A stretch of 64,000 bases of DNA from DASRDR01 sp963812945 [NCBI: uncultured Candidatus Rokubacteria bacterium]. GTDB lineage: Bacteria > Methylomirabilota > Methylomirabilia > Rokubacteriales. The stretch is from the NCBI GenBank assembly GCA_963812945.1, contig CAWEXD010000008.1:3658001-3722000 (forward strand), written 5' to 3'. Shown here piece after piece: positions 17,749-25,724 of the stretch; the stretch's first letter is position 1; each line of letters begins with the position of its first letter. The notes beneath the pieces were generated by a model. It did no database searches. It had not been told where the DNA came from and worked only from the letters and a program-made list of their open reading frames with translations. Made by a program: the position numbers and the translations under genes.

Positions 17749-17781
17749 GCAAGGCGGGGCCCCGCCTCCGGCCCGCGGCGG

Positions 17782-18252
17782 TCAGGTTGGCGCGTAGAAC
17801 CTGAGATCCGGCATCGGGTAGTCCCGCCGGTTCTGGGTCCACAGGGCCAGCCCCGACGTGGTCGCCGCGGCCGCCACCAGCGCGTCGGCGATCTCGAGCC
17901 CGTGGGACCTCGCGTACCGGGCCAGGTACTGCCCCGCCCGCTGTCCCGTGTGGGCGTCGATCACGACCTCGGCCCGTTGCGCCAGGAACGCGTGGGTCAG
18001 CGCCTCCTCGCCGGGTCGCAACCCCGCGTGGACCTCCGCCCAGGACACCGCGCACGCGTACGTGCGGACGCCAGCCGCTTCGAGGCCGAGAATGGCCTCG
18101 GCGATGCGCCGGCGCCCTCTCAGGACCTCGATGATGACATCGGTGTCCAGAAGGACGCCGGCTAGAGCCGGAGGCGTCGCTTCCGGCCCGTACCGCGCCT
18201 GAGGCGTCTCACGTACTCGTGCGGCTCGCCGATGTCGTCTCGATCCTTCCAT
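17782..18252 (-). CDS. vapC: VapC-type PIN-domain ribonuclease toxin
   Basis: The PIN domain runs from LLDTDVIIEVLRG (residues 34-46 counted from the ATG at 18252) through CAVSWAEVHAGLRPG and EIADALVAAAA to LWTQNRRDYPM. It carries the acidic residues expected of a Mg-dependent RNase. The usual VapC of this subfamily starts right before LLDTD, but here that place has no ATG, GTG or TTG (codons GCC GGC GTC CTT CTG). Either translation starts at ATG 18252, giving 32 extra residues and a 91-nt overlap with vapB, or a non-standard codon such as CTG is used. The toxin may therefore be poorly expressed. Confidence 0.8.
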   Translation of the reverse strand: MEGSRRHRRAARVRETPQARYGPEATPPALAGVLLDTDVIIEVLRGRRRIAEAILGLEAAGVRTYACAVSWAEVHAGLRPGEEALTHAFLAQRAEVVIDAHTGQRAGQYLARYARSHGLEIADALVAAAATTSGLALWTQNRRDYPMPDLRFYAPT

Positions 18253-18422
18253 AGCCCCAGGACCGCCATGACCGCCGCCTGGCGGGTCTCCACGTCGGTC
18301 GTCCCGTACGCCCGAGCCAGCGCCTCGCGCACCAGCTCGGAGATCGTCCGTCCCTGCTGACGCGCGAGGGTGCGGAGCCGGGCGTGAACGGCCTCGTCGA
18401 GGTAGAGCTGCGTCCTGACCAC
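18162..18422 (-). CDS. vapB: VapB-type ribbon-helix-helix antitoxin
   Basis: An 86-residue antitoxin. The N-terminal ribbon-helix-helix (VRTQLYLDEAVHARLRTLA, then GRTISELVREALARAYG) is the DNA-binding dimer. The C-terminus, with WKDRDDIGEPHEYVRRLRR, should wrap the VapC toxin. GTG at 18422 places the beta-strand at the very start as in relatives; an in-frame ATG at 18437 adds five residues but lies inside the operator palindrome. No Shine-Dalgarno is seen for the GTG, and the likely -10 places transcription start almost on it. Confidence 0.85.
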   Translation of the reverse strand: MVRTQLYLDEAVHARLRTLARQQGRTISELVREALARAYGTTDVETRQAAVMAVLGLWKDRDDIGEPHEYVRRLRRGTGRKRRLRL

Positions 18423-18457
18423 GCGATGTATGTACATCGCGTCTCGCGCATGGTCAA
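18421..18457 (-). promoter_or_regulatory. vapB promoter overlapped by a perfect 10-bp inverted repeat operator
   Basis: ACGCGATGTA and its exact complement flank a 2-nt centre (18421-18442). On the minus strand a -35 TTGACC (18457-18452) lies 17 bp from TACATA (18434-18429), which sits inside the palindrome. Ribbon-helix-helix antitoxins bind such palindromes to repress their own operon, so this is the probable autoregulatory site. Confidence 0.7.
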
Positions 18458-18500
18458 GGTGTCTCGCCCCAGGCCGTGCCCGAAGGCCGCCGGCCGATCC

Positions 18501-19367
18501 CTAGAGCCGGACCACCCGCTCGAGATAGGCGCGGAAGGCGTCCCCGAGGTCCGGCCGCGCGAGCGCCATCTCCACCGTCGCCTTCAGGAACCCGAGCTTG
18601 TCGCCGGTGTCGAAGCGCCGGCCGGTGAAGCGCACCGCGTAGAGGGGGCGGCGCGCGCGGAGGCGCCGGAGGGCGTCGGTGAGCTGGATCTCGCCGCGAT
18701 GGTCGGGCGGCGTCTCGGCCAGGATCGGGAAGATGTCGGGCGTCAGCACGTACCGGCCGATGATCGCGAGATCGGACGGCGCGGCCTCGGGCGCGGGCTT
18801 CTCCACGAGGTCCTCGACGAGGTAGACGTTCTCCGACACGGGCGTCCCGCGGATGACGCCGTAGAGCGACAGCTGGTCCGTGGGCACGCGCTCGACGGCC
18901 AGCACGGGGTTGCCGAACTGCTCGTAGACGGCGAGGAGCTGGCTGATGGCGGGCGGGTCGGCCACGATGATGTCGTCACCGAGGAAGGCGGCGAACGGCT
19001 CGTCCCCGACCAGCGGGCGCGCGCAGAGGATGGCGTGCCCCAGCCCGAGCGGCTCCTTCTGGCGGACGTAGGTGACGGAGGCCAGGTCGGAGATCGTCTT
19101 GATCTGCGCCAGCTCCTCCCACTTGCCGCGCTCCTGGAGGTAGAACTCCAGCTCCACGGAGGCGTCGAAGTGATCCTCGATCGCCCGCTTGCCGCGGCCG
19201 GTCACGATGCAGATGCGATCGAGCCCGGCCGCCACCGCCTCCTCGACCACGTACTGGATCATGGGCTTGTCGACGAGCGGCAGCATCTCCTTCGGCTGGG
19301 CCTTCGTCGCGGGCAGGAAGCGGGTCCCCAGGCCGGCGGCGGGGAACACGGCGGTACGGACGCTCAT
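18501..19367 (-). CDS. galU: UTP--glucose-1-phosphate uridylyltransferase
   Basis: A 288-residue nucleotidyltransferase making UDP-glucose. The signature GLGTRFLPATKAQPKEMLPL opens the protein, with the sugar-site region VEKPAPEAAPS, FTGRRFDTGDKLGF and a family-typical length. The ATG overlaps the stop of the MscS-like gene (ATGA). UDP-glucose would feed envelope polysaccharide and LPS-type glycan synthesis. Confidence 0.95.
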   Translation of the reverse strand: MSVRTAVFPAAGLGTRFLPATKAQPKEMLPLVDKPMIQYVVEEAVAAGLDRICIVTGRGKRAIEDHFDASVELEFYLQERGKWEELAQIKTISDLASVTYVRQKEPLGLGHAILCARPLVGDEPFAAFLGDDIIVADPPAISQLLAVYEQFGNPVLAVERVPTDQLSLYGVIRGTPVSENVYLVEDLVEKPAPEAAPSDLAIIGRYVLTPDIFPILAETPPDHRGEIQLTDALRRLRARRPLYAVRFTGRRFDTGDKLGFLKATVEMALARPDLGDAFRAYLERVVRL

Positions 19368-20284
19368 GCGACGGACTCCTTTCGGCCGCTCTCGGCGGAC
19401 AGCGTGCCGGGCGGCGCGGCGAGGCGAAACTCCGGGCCGCGCGGGACCCGGATGCCGTGGGCCGCGAAGGCCTCCTTCACGCGGCGCCGGGCCTCGAGCT
19501 CGAGCTGGAACTTCTCGCCGGCGATGACGCGGGCGTGGAGACGCAGCACCGCCTCGGCCTGGCCGAAGCGCAGGATGCCCTCGGCGGCCGGCGGCTCGAG
19601 AACGGTCGCAGGGTGGGCGTCGGCCAAGGCTCGGCCGACCTCGCCCAGGACCCGGAGCGCCCGCCCGACGTCCTCCTCGTAGTCCACCGAGATCTCGACG
19701 ACCAAGCGGGCCCACCCGGCGGTGTGAAGACCGAACGCGGCCAGCTCGCCGTTCGGCACGATGCGCAGCTCGCCCGAGAACTTGCGGACCTTGGTGACGC
19801 GGAGCCCGACCGACTCCACGACGCCGGTGTGCGGCCCGACCTCGACAACGTCCCCGACCGCGATCAGGTTCTCGAAGAGGAGAAAGAACCCCGAGACGAC
19901 GTCCCTGATGAGGCTCTGGGCGCCGAGGCCGATGGCCAGCCCGGCCACGCCGGCCGACACGATGAGCGTGCGCACGTCGATGCCGAGCCGCTGCAAGATG
20001 ACGACCGCGACCACGAACCCCATCAGGTAGCGGGCAATGCTCGTCAGGAGCGGGCCCAGGGTGCGCGCCCGCTGCGCCCGCGCGGGAGACACCGCCGCCC
20101 CCTCGACCTGGCGGAGGAGCCGGCCGATCAGGATCGCGAGGAGCCGGTACCCGATCCAGCCGACCAGCACGACGCCGAGGAGCGCCACGAGGCGGGCCAG
20201 CACCTGGGCCGTTTCCTCGCCGAGCGACAGGGCCCGGGCGCCGAGCAGCGACAGCTCCTCGAGGAGCGGCCGCGAGCGCTCCAT
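19364..20284 (-). CDS. MscS-family mechanosensitive ion channel
   Basis: A 306-residue small-conductance channel of the inner membrane. It has a first helix near residues 28-52, a second near 78-98, and the pore-lining TM3 rich in Ala/Gly (VSAGVAGLAIGLGAQSLIRD). The beta-domain follows (FENLIAVGDVVEVGPHTGVVESVGLR) with the cytoplasmic alpha/beta part after it. The ATG shares one base with the stop of DUF2062 (TGATG). The channel releases solutes on hypo-osmotic shock. Confidence 0.92.
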   Translation of the reverse strand: MERSRPLLEELSLLGARALSLGEETAQVLARLVALLGVVLVGWIGYRLLAILIGRLLRQVEGAAVSPARAQRARTLGPLLTSIARYLMGFVVAVVILQRLGIDVRTLIVSAGVAGLAIGLGAQSLIRDVVSGFFLLFENLIAVGDVVEVGPHTGVVESVGLRVTKVRKFSGELRIVPNGELAAFGLHTAGWARLVVEISVDYEEDVGRALRVLGEVGRALADAHPATVLEPPAAEGILRFGQAEAVLRLHARVIAGEKFQLELEARRRVKEAFAAHGIRVPRGPEFRLAAPPGTLSAESGRKESVA

Positions 20285-20853
20285 CAGGGCACCCGCTCGC
20301 GCGGATGGGGCGGCCCTGGCGAGGATCCGTGCGAGTGGAGCATCCGGGCGCGGAGGCGCCGCACGTCGCGGACGGCCTCGAGCGTGATGAAGTACGCCGC
20401 CACGGCCAGCACCAGCCCCACGATGGTCGTGCCCACGAACAGGGGCACCGATGCGTGGAACAGCATCCCCCAGATGGCCTCCCAGAGCGTCCCCGCCGTC
20501 TCCCAGGGGCTGGCCTGGAGCAGCCCTCCGACGGACTGCGCCAGCCCGTGGACGCTGGCCAGGGAAAAGCCGCTCCAATCTCCCGAGATCACGGCCTCGC
20601 CGAGGCGGAGGCAGAAGGCGTACACGAACGGCGCGAACCAGGGCAGGTTGAGCCAGGTGCCGGTGATCGTCGCCGCCTTGTTGAGCCCGAACGCCCAGGC
20701 CACGAGGAGCGCCAGGAACGTGTGGAGCCCGTAGAACGGCGTCACCCCGATGAACACACCGGCCGCCATGCCTACCGCCAGGCGCGACGGCTCCTCGTCC
20801 AGGTGGAGGACGGCGGTCGCGCGCTTGCGGAGTCGGCCCCAGGAGAAAACCAT
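20284..20853 (-). CDS. DUF2062 membrane protein
   Basis: A 189-residue membrane protein with the DUF2062 features: an N-terminal EEPSRLAVGMAAGVFIGVTPFYGLHT, the loop LNKAATITGTWLNLPW and a C-terminal hydrophobic segment. Three or so helices are predicted by eye. The family is uncharacterised and is often found near glycosyltransferase or lipid genes. Start and stop are overlapped or closely spaced with MscS and HtrA, so it is probably cotranscribed with them. Confidence 0.85.
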   Translation of the reverse strand: MVFSWGRLRKRATAVLHLDEEPSRLAVGMAAGVFIGVTPFYGLHTFLALLVAWAFGLNKAATITGTWLNLPWFAPFVYAFCLRLGEAVISGDWSGFSLASVHGLAQSVGGLLQASPWETAGTLWEAIWGMLFHASVPLFVGTTIVGLVLAVAAYFITLEAVRDVRRLRARMLHSHGSSPGPPHPRERVP

Positions 20854-20869
20854 CGGAGCGGGACGCGCC

Positions 20870-22036
20870 TCAGGAGGCCCCGGGGCGCTCCGGCGGCGCC
20901 TCGGCGACCGTGACCGACACGGCGACCTCCTTGCCCTGACGCAGCACGCGGAGCGAGACCGGGCGGTCGACGGGGGCGTCCAGCACGAGCCGCTGGAAAT
21001 GCTGCAGGTCCTCGATCGCCTGATCACCGAAGCGCAGGATCACGTCGTTCGGCTGGAGACCCGCCTTCTCGGCCGGGCCGCCGGGGAGCGCGCGCTTCAC
21101 GATCACGCCCTTGCCCTTCGGCGCGCCGAGCGACGTGGCCAGATCGTCGCTCAGGGGCTCGAGCGCCACACCCACCCAGCCCCGCACCACCCGTCCGCGC
21201 GAGATGAGAGCGCTGGCGACCCGCTGCGCGGTGTTGATGGGGATGGCGAAGCCGATGCCCTGGCCCGACGAGAGGATCGCGGTGTTGATGCCGATCACCT
21301 CGCCGCGGGCGTTCAGGAGCGGGCCGCCCGAGTTCCCCGGATTGATGGACGCGTCCGTCTGGATGAAGTTCTCGTTCGGGACGATGCCGACCTCCGAGCG
21401 GCCCATCGCGCTCACGACCCCGACGGTGACCGACTGCTCGAGGCCGAACGGGCTCCCGATCGCGATGGCCCATTCCCCCACCTCGATGCGGTCGGAGTCC
21501 CCGAGCCGCGCCGCGACCACGCCGTCGCCGGGGGGAATGCGGATCACCGCGAGGTCCGTCCGGGGGTCGGTGCCGACGATCTTGCCCGTGACCTCCTTCT
21601 TGTTGTGGAAGCGGACGGTGATCTCGTCCGCGCCCTTGATGACGTGCAGGTTCGTCAGGATGTGCCCCTGGGTGTCGATGATGACGCCCGAGCCCACGCC
21701 GGCGCGCTCGCGCTCCCCGGGCGGCATCTGGCCGAAGTACTGGTCGAAGTACTCCTTGAGGCTCGGCGGCGTGCCGGGGCCGGGGGCGCCCCCGCGAGGG
21801 CGCTGGCGGCGCAGGAAGTGCGCGGTCGCGATGTTGACCACGGCCGGCCGGACCTGCTCCGCGACGCCCACGAACGCGCGCTGGATGTCGATCTGCGTCG
21901 GCGCCGCGCTGGGGGTCGCGGGGCGTCCCGACCCCGGCCAGCGGACACCGGAGAGCTGGAGGCCGAGGCCGATGCCCAGTCCGGCCGCCAGCGCGACCAG
22001 AATGCCGAGCCCGGCGCGGAGCCAGAAGCGGCTCAC
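20870..22036 (-). CDS. HtrA/DegP-type serine protease with one PDZ domain
   Basis: A 388-residue periplasmic protease anchored by an N-terminal helix (residues 6-29). The trypsin-like triad is His131 (ILTNLHVIKG), Asp161 (RTDLAVIRI) and Ser236 (NPGNSGGPL). One C-terminal PDZ domain (about 285-380) has the KGVIVKRALPGGPAEKAGLQ and NDVILRFGDQ segments. A single PDZ resembles DegS or HhoB rather than DegP. It starts with GTG. Roles in envelope protein quality control or anti-sigma cleavage are plausible; an ECF sigma/anti-sigma pair lies at 4332-6208. Confidence 0.93.
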   Translation of the reverse strand: MSRFWLRAGLGILVALAAGLGIGLGLQLSGVRWPGSGRPATPSAAPTQIDIQRAFVGVAEQVRPAVVNIATAHFLRRQRPRGGAPGPGTPPSLKEYFDQYFGQMPPGERERAGVGSGVIIDTQGHILTNLHVIKGADEITVRFHNKKEVTGKIVGTDPRTDLAVIRIPPGDGVVAARLGDSDRIEVGEWAIAIGSPFGLEQSVTVGVVSAMGRSEVGIVPNENFIQTDASINPGNSGGPLLNARGEVIGINTAILSSGQGIGFAIPINTAQRVASALISRGRVVRGWVGVALEPLSDDLATSLGAPKGKGVIVKRALPGGPAEKAGLQPNDVILRFGDQAIEDLQHFQRLVLDAPVDRPVSLRVLRQGKEVAVSVTVAEAPPERPGAS

Positions 22037-22116
22037 GCGATCTCCCGGGAGCGGGACCGGTCCACAATCGTCTTGACTTCAGCGGGTGCGCTCCGGAACA
22101 TCATCCCGAGTCTCCG

Positions 22117-22833
22117 ATGCGCCGTTTGGTGTCGCGGTACACGCATGTTCCTCTGGCGGCGGCGAGCGTGGTCGTGCTGGCCGTCGTCATCCTGTGGCTC
22201 CTGATGGACCGCATCGGAGGGCCCGGGCCTCGCTGGCCCGGCCTGGCCACGCCGACCCCCTCGGTGGTGGCGATCCCCGCGGTCCCCGACGGGACGAGCG
22301 GCGCGACGCCGGCCGAGGGCGCGCCTGGCGTCGGGCCGTCGGGAGTGCCGGGCCCCAGTGTCCCCGTGGTGCCGCACCCGCCGGCGCCCGCCGAGCGGTA
22401 CGCGCTCGAGAGCGGTCCCTTCGTTCCCGGCGACGCGGCCGACCGGCTGGAGGGGGAGCTCAACCGGCTCGGGCATTCGACGGTGCGGTTCCGGAAGGAG
22501 GACACGGCGCGGCTCTTCGTGGTGACGGCCACCGGGTTCGCGTCCTCCGACGAGGCGCGGCAAGCCGTGCGGGAGCTCGGCCGCGGCACCGTGATCGAGG
22601 AGGCCGGAATCGCCGAGATCGTGCTCGGCCGACACCCGTCGCTGGCCGAGGCCGTGGCGGTGGCGCGGCCGCTGCGGGCCCGGGGGTTCGAGGTGCGTGT
22701 CAACGAGGCGCTGGTGCCGAGCGGCCAATACCACATCCGGTACGGGCAATTCGCGCGGCGCGCCGACGCCCAGGCGTACCGGGAGGCGCTCGCGCGCCGC
22801 GGGATCGGGAGTCGGGTCGTCAAGGTCAGGTAG
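22117..22833 (+). CDS. Membrane-anchored SPOR-like domain protein
   Basis: A 238-residue protein with one N-terminal transmembrane helix (11-31), a Pro/Ala/Gly-rich spacer (to ~90) and two SPOR-like alpha/beta units. The first is YALESGPFVPGDAADRL to TGFASSDEARQAVREL, the second the C-terminal SGQYHIRYGQFARRADAQAY. SPOR domains bind denuded peptidoglycan at division sites, so a cell-wall role is likely. It is divergent from the HtrA gene, with 80 bp between starts. Confidence 0.72.
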   Translation: MRRLVSRYTHVPLAAASVVVLAVVILWLLMDRIGGPGPRWPGLATPTPSVVAIPAVPDGTSGATPAEGAPGVGPSGVPGPSVPVVPHPPAPAERYALESGPFVPGDAADRLEGELNRLGHSTVRFRKEDTARLFVVTATGFASSDEARQAVRELGRGTVIEEAGIAEIVLGRHPSLAEAVAVARPLRARGFEVRVNEALVPSGQYHIRYGQFARRADAQAYREALARRGIGSRVVKVR

Positions 22834-22850
22834 GCCGCTCGCTTATTCTC

Positions 22851-22883
22851 CCTGGGGGGGAGCGGCGCCGCTCCTCCCCCAGG
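22851..22883. terminator. Long near-perfect hairpin between convergent genes
   Basis: CCTGGGGGGGAGCGGC is followed almost at once by its complement with one extra base, making a ~16-bp stem. It lies between the SPOR gene and the convergent kinase/BON gene, where a bidirectional terminator is expected. Neither side has a clear T-tract. Confidence 0.45.
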
Positions 22884-22937
22884 CCCCCCCACCGCATGGG
22901 TGCGGTGCGGCGCGCCGAGGCGATAGCTGACGGTTCA

Positions 22938-23759
22938 TCAGGCCACGAAGGGTGGGATGGGCGGCACCTCGAGCAGCTGGCTCTTCACGTCCACCACGCC
23001 CGGCACGGTCCGCGCCACCTCGGTCGCCTTCTCCAGGGCGGCCGTCCCTTCCAGGCGGATCACGCCGCGATCGGCGTCGACGCTGAGACGGTACTTCCGC
23101 GTCTCGGGGTGCGTCGCCAGGGCGACACGCACCCGCGAGCTGAGCGCGCGGTCCCGCACGTGCTGTCGCGAGTCCTCGGTCGCCGTGAGACCCCGGACCA
23201 GCCCCGCGAGCGCTTCGACCCCCGCGTCGATCGAGAGCTTCTCCGTGTTCAGGACCAGGTCGTAGAGGTCCGCGTCGACCCACTCGACGTCGTAGAGATA
23301 GCGGATCCGGCCGTGCTTCTCCTGGTCGCTCCGGCGGACCATCTCCGCCGTCGTCCGGACGTCCACGCTCTCCTGCGCCTGGGCGGTCATCTTCTTCATG
23401 ACGCGCTTGACCCGCATCTCGAACGGCGCGATCACGAGCACCCGCAGGGCGTGCGAGATGCCGCGGAGGAGCATCTGGCCGCCCCGCGAGTTGATGACCA
23501 CGTTGTCCTGTTCCGCCACGTCCAGGAGGGCGGTCTGGATGAGGGTGATATACTGCCGGGTCTCCACGTCGAACCGCTCGAAGAGCGACGGCTTCTTCTC
23601 GTCGAGCTCGGTCAGACGGTCCTCGACCACCCCGTAGCGCAGAGCCGCCTCCGAGAGCATCTCGCGGTCCACGTACCGGAGTCCGAGCCGCTTGGCCAGC
23701 TCGATCCCGATCTCAGGGCCGCCAGACCCCGTTTGGTGCGCGATCGTCACGATGGCCAT
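22938..23759 (-). CDS. Cytidylate kinase-like P-loop protein with C-terminal BON domain
   Basis: A 273-residue fusion. Residues 1-190 resemble the cytidylate-kinase-like family, with a modified P-loop HQTGSGGPEIG, YVDREMLSEAA, VVINSRGGQML and YDLVLNTEKLS. Residues ~200-270 are a BON domain (VRVALATHPETRKYRLSV to GTAALEKATEVART), usually a periplasmic or lipid/osmotic-stress module. No signal peptide is present, so the protein should be cytoplasmic. Substrate phosphorylation is inferred, not shown. A rubredoxin-like mini-gene sits 30 bp upstream in the same direction. Confidence 0.85.
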   Translation of the reverse strand: MAIVTIAHQTGSGGPEIGIELAKRLGLRYVDREMLSEAALRYGVVEDRLTELDEKKPSLFERFDVETRQYITLIQTALLDVAEQDNVVINSRGGQMLLRGISHALRVLVIAPFEMRVKRVMKKMTAQAQESVDVRTTAEMVRRSDQEKHGRIRYLYDVEWVDADLYDLVLNTEKLSIDAGVEALAGLVRGLTATEDSRQHVRDRALSSRVRVALATHPETRKYRLSVDADRGVIRLEGTAALEKATEVARTVPGVVDVKSQLLEVPPIPPFVA

Positions 23760-23789
23760 GGGGCACCTCCTGCCCGGCCCACGCCGGGC

Positions 23790-23909
23790 TCAGTCTTCTT
23801 CGACCGGCTCGAAGTCTTCCGGCGGTGCCCCACACACGGGGCAGCGCTCTGGGGGGGTTTCCCCGGGCTGAACGTAGCCGCAGCGTAGGCAGCGACACAC
23901 CAGTACCAC
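23790..23909 (-). CDS. Rubredoxin-like miniprotein (39 residues)
   Basis: A small frame with two iron-type cysteine pairs: CxxC at residues 7-10 (CLRCGYV) and 23-26 (CPVCGAPPEDF), followed by an acidic tail EPVEED. This is the pattern of rubredoxin-like domains at the end of rubrerythrins. GGAGG lies exactly 6 nt before the GTG at 23909, which strongly supports translation. It is directly upstream of the kinase/BON gene. It should bind Fe or Zn; the partner is unknown. Confidence 0.75.
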   Translation of the reverse strand: MVLVCRCLRCGYVQPGETPPERCPVCGAPPEDFEPVEED

Positions 23910-24063
23910 ACGCGGCCTCCGGCGAGAGCCGGGGCCTAGTCTAGCCGATCAGGGGGTCGGGGAGAAGCCGGGGAACCCCCAGACCGGGGGGGACCCGGAA
24001 GCCCGGCCCGGCGGGGCCCGGGCCCCTTGCCCGATCGCACGGCATTGGGCCACACTGTCGGCC

Positions 24064-24267
24064 GTGGATCCACTCCGGTTGGCCTACGTGGCGCTGGCGC
24101 TCGGCCTGATGGGGTTCGGCGCCATCTGGGGCTGGCTGGGCCTCCGCCCAGCCGCCGAGTCGCTCCCGCGCGGGCCACGCGTGGCCGCGGCCCTCTTTCT
24201 CCTGCTGGCCGTGGGCGGCACGGTCGCTGCCGTCATCCTCGAGGGGCGCGCCGCGCGCCCCTGGTGA
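24064..24267 (+). CDS. Small protein with two predicted transmembrane helices
   Basis: A 67-residue hydrophobic protein with helices near residues 5-26 and 42-60, and Pro/Arg-rich loops. It starts with GTG and has no obvious Shine-Dalgarno. Not recognised. It converges with the M23 peptidase gene, 20 bp between stops. It may be a true membrane peptide or a chance frame. Confidence 0.45.
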   Translation: MDPLRLAYVALALGLMGFGAIWGWLGLRPAAESLPRGPRVAAALFLLLAVGGTVAAVILEGRAARPW

Positions 24268-24287
24268 GGGTCGGCGGGAAGGCGCGC

Positions 24288-25724
24288 TCAGCGCCGGGCG
24301 CGCGGGGCCCGTCGGCGGGCCGGCGGGGCTCCGGACGCCGGGCCCGCCCCCGGAGTCACGCCGTCGGTGATCCCCGGCACCGCGATGCCGGCGTCCACCA
24401 ACGGCTTCGCGATCCGGTCCTTCAGCCAGTGGTCGTCCCACCACTCGATCGGGCTCACGTAGATCCCGTGGACCAGCAAGGCGAAGTGGAGATGGTCGCC
24501 TCCCGCCAGGCCCGTCTCGCCGCTCCGCCCGAGCGCCTCGCCCTTCTGGACCGTCTGCCCGACCTTGACCGCGATGTCGGAGAGGTGGGCGTAGAGGCTC
24601 ATCAGGCCGAGGCCGTGGTCCAGCACGACCATGTTCCCGTAGATGCCGTTCGGCCCCGTGAACACGACGCGGCCGCCGTTGGACGCCTCGACCGGGCTCT
24701 GGCGGTTGGACGCGAGGTCGATGCCAAGGTGCCACTGGGTGTCGACCGTGCGGCCGTCGAGCAAGTAGGTGCGCTCCTCCGGGAAGTTGGCGAAGACCTT
24801 GGTGTTGGTCTGCTGGCGGAATGGGCCCGTCCAGAGCGGCTTCGGCGACGTCTCGCCGCGCGTGATCTCGCGGTTCTTCGCCTCGAAGCCCTTCCGGCCC
24901 TCGCCGTTGACGCGGAGGAACGACTGGAGGAGGTCCTCGACGCTCGCCGTGCCGGGCGTCTGGGGCACGAGCTCTGGCATCTTCCGGCGGAGAAACGCCT
25001 CGCTCAGCTGGATCGTGTCCTTGGGAAACCGCACCGGCAGGAACGTCACCGGCACGCCGATCACCCGCTCGTTGCCCGCCTCGTCGACCGCGATGACCGA
25101 CGGCGCGACCGCCGGGCCGTTGTACGGCACCGCGAAGAGCGCCACGTGCACCGCCGGGTCCGAGGCCAGCCCGGCGATGCCCGGAAAGAACTCGGTGCCG
25201 ACCCGGACGCCCGAGCGCGCCGCGCCCTCCGGCCGGTAGACCACGATGCCCGCGCCGGCGTGCTTGATGTACCCCGTCGCCGTCTTGAACTCGAGCTTGG
25301 GCGGCGTGAGGTCGACGGTGAAGCGGTGGACCAGCCGGGGCCCGCGCGGGGGGCGGGGGCGCCAGAGCGTGTCCCGGGCCTCCACTTCGAGCTCCGCCGG
25401 TCCCTCCTGGAGCTTGAGGGCCGCGGCGTCGAGGGTCACCGGTTTCCGGAGGGTCCGGGTCGCCGCGGGGCGAAGGTCCTCGCTGAGGACCGGCCGGGCC
25501 GTGCCCTGCTGGACCACGCGAACCTCGACCGCCGCGAGGTCGGCGGCCGGGGCGTCCAGCACCACCGTGATCGCCCGCGCGGCGTGGCCGAGCGCGCCCA
25601 GCGCGGGCTCGATCGCGACACGGACGGGCGGCTGTCGCTGACGCCAGAAGAGGAACCCACCGCCGGCGAGAAGCAGGACGAGGAGGACGAGCCAGAGCTT
25701 CCCGCGCGTCACGGCGAGCGCCAC
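24288..25724 (-). CDS. M23 family metallopeptidase (LytM-like), membrane-anchored
   Basis: A 478-residue protein with an N-terminal anchor helix (8-26), a ~300-residue beta-rich region of unknown type, and a C-terminal M23 catalytic domain. Zinc ligands are His332 and Asp336 (WHLGIDLA) and His413 in HLHF, with His411 and His380 (YAHLSD) as catalytic histidines. All ligands are present, so it should be an active peptidoglycan endopeptidase rather than a NlpD/EnvC-type activator. It ends in a Pro/Arg tail. Its start overlaps the dehydrogenase gene by 16 bp. Confidence 0.92.
   Translation of the reverse strand: MALAVTRGKLWLVLLVLLLAGGGFLFWRQRQPPVRVAIEPALGALGHAARAITVVLDAPAADLAAVEVRVVQQGTARPVLSEDLRPAATRTLRKPVTLDAAALKLQEGPAELEVEARDTLWRPRPPRGPRLVHRFTVDLTPPKLEFKTATGYIKHAGAGIVVYRPEGAARSGVRVGTEFFPGIAGLASDPAVHVALFAVPYNGPAVAPSVIAVDEAGNERVIGVPVTFLPVRFPKDTIQLSEAFLRRKMPELVPQTPGTASVEDLLQSFLRVNGEGRKGFEAKNREITRGETSPKPLWTGPFRQQTNTKVFANFPEERTYLLDGRTVDTQWHLGIDLASNRQSPVEASNGGRVVFTGPNGIYGNMVVLDHGLGLMSLYAHLSDIAVKVGQTVQKGEALGRSGETGLAGGDHLHFALLVHGIYVSPIEWWDDHWLKDRIAKPLVDAGIAVPGITDGVTPGAGPASGAPPARRRAPRARR

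Noticed and set aside
17753-17766. 14-bp palindrome GGCGGGGCCCCGCC after vapC as a terminator
   Set aside because: It would form only a 5-bp stem with a 4-nt loop and is followed by G-runs rather than T; the neighbouring promoter candidate explains the region better.
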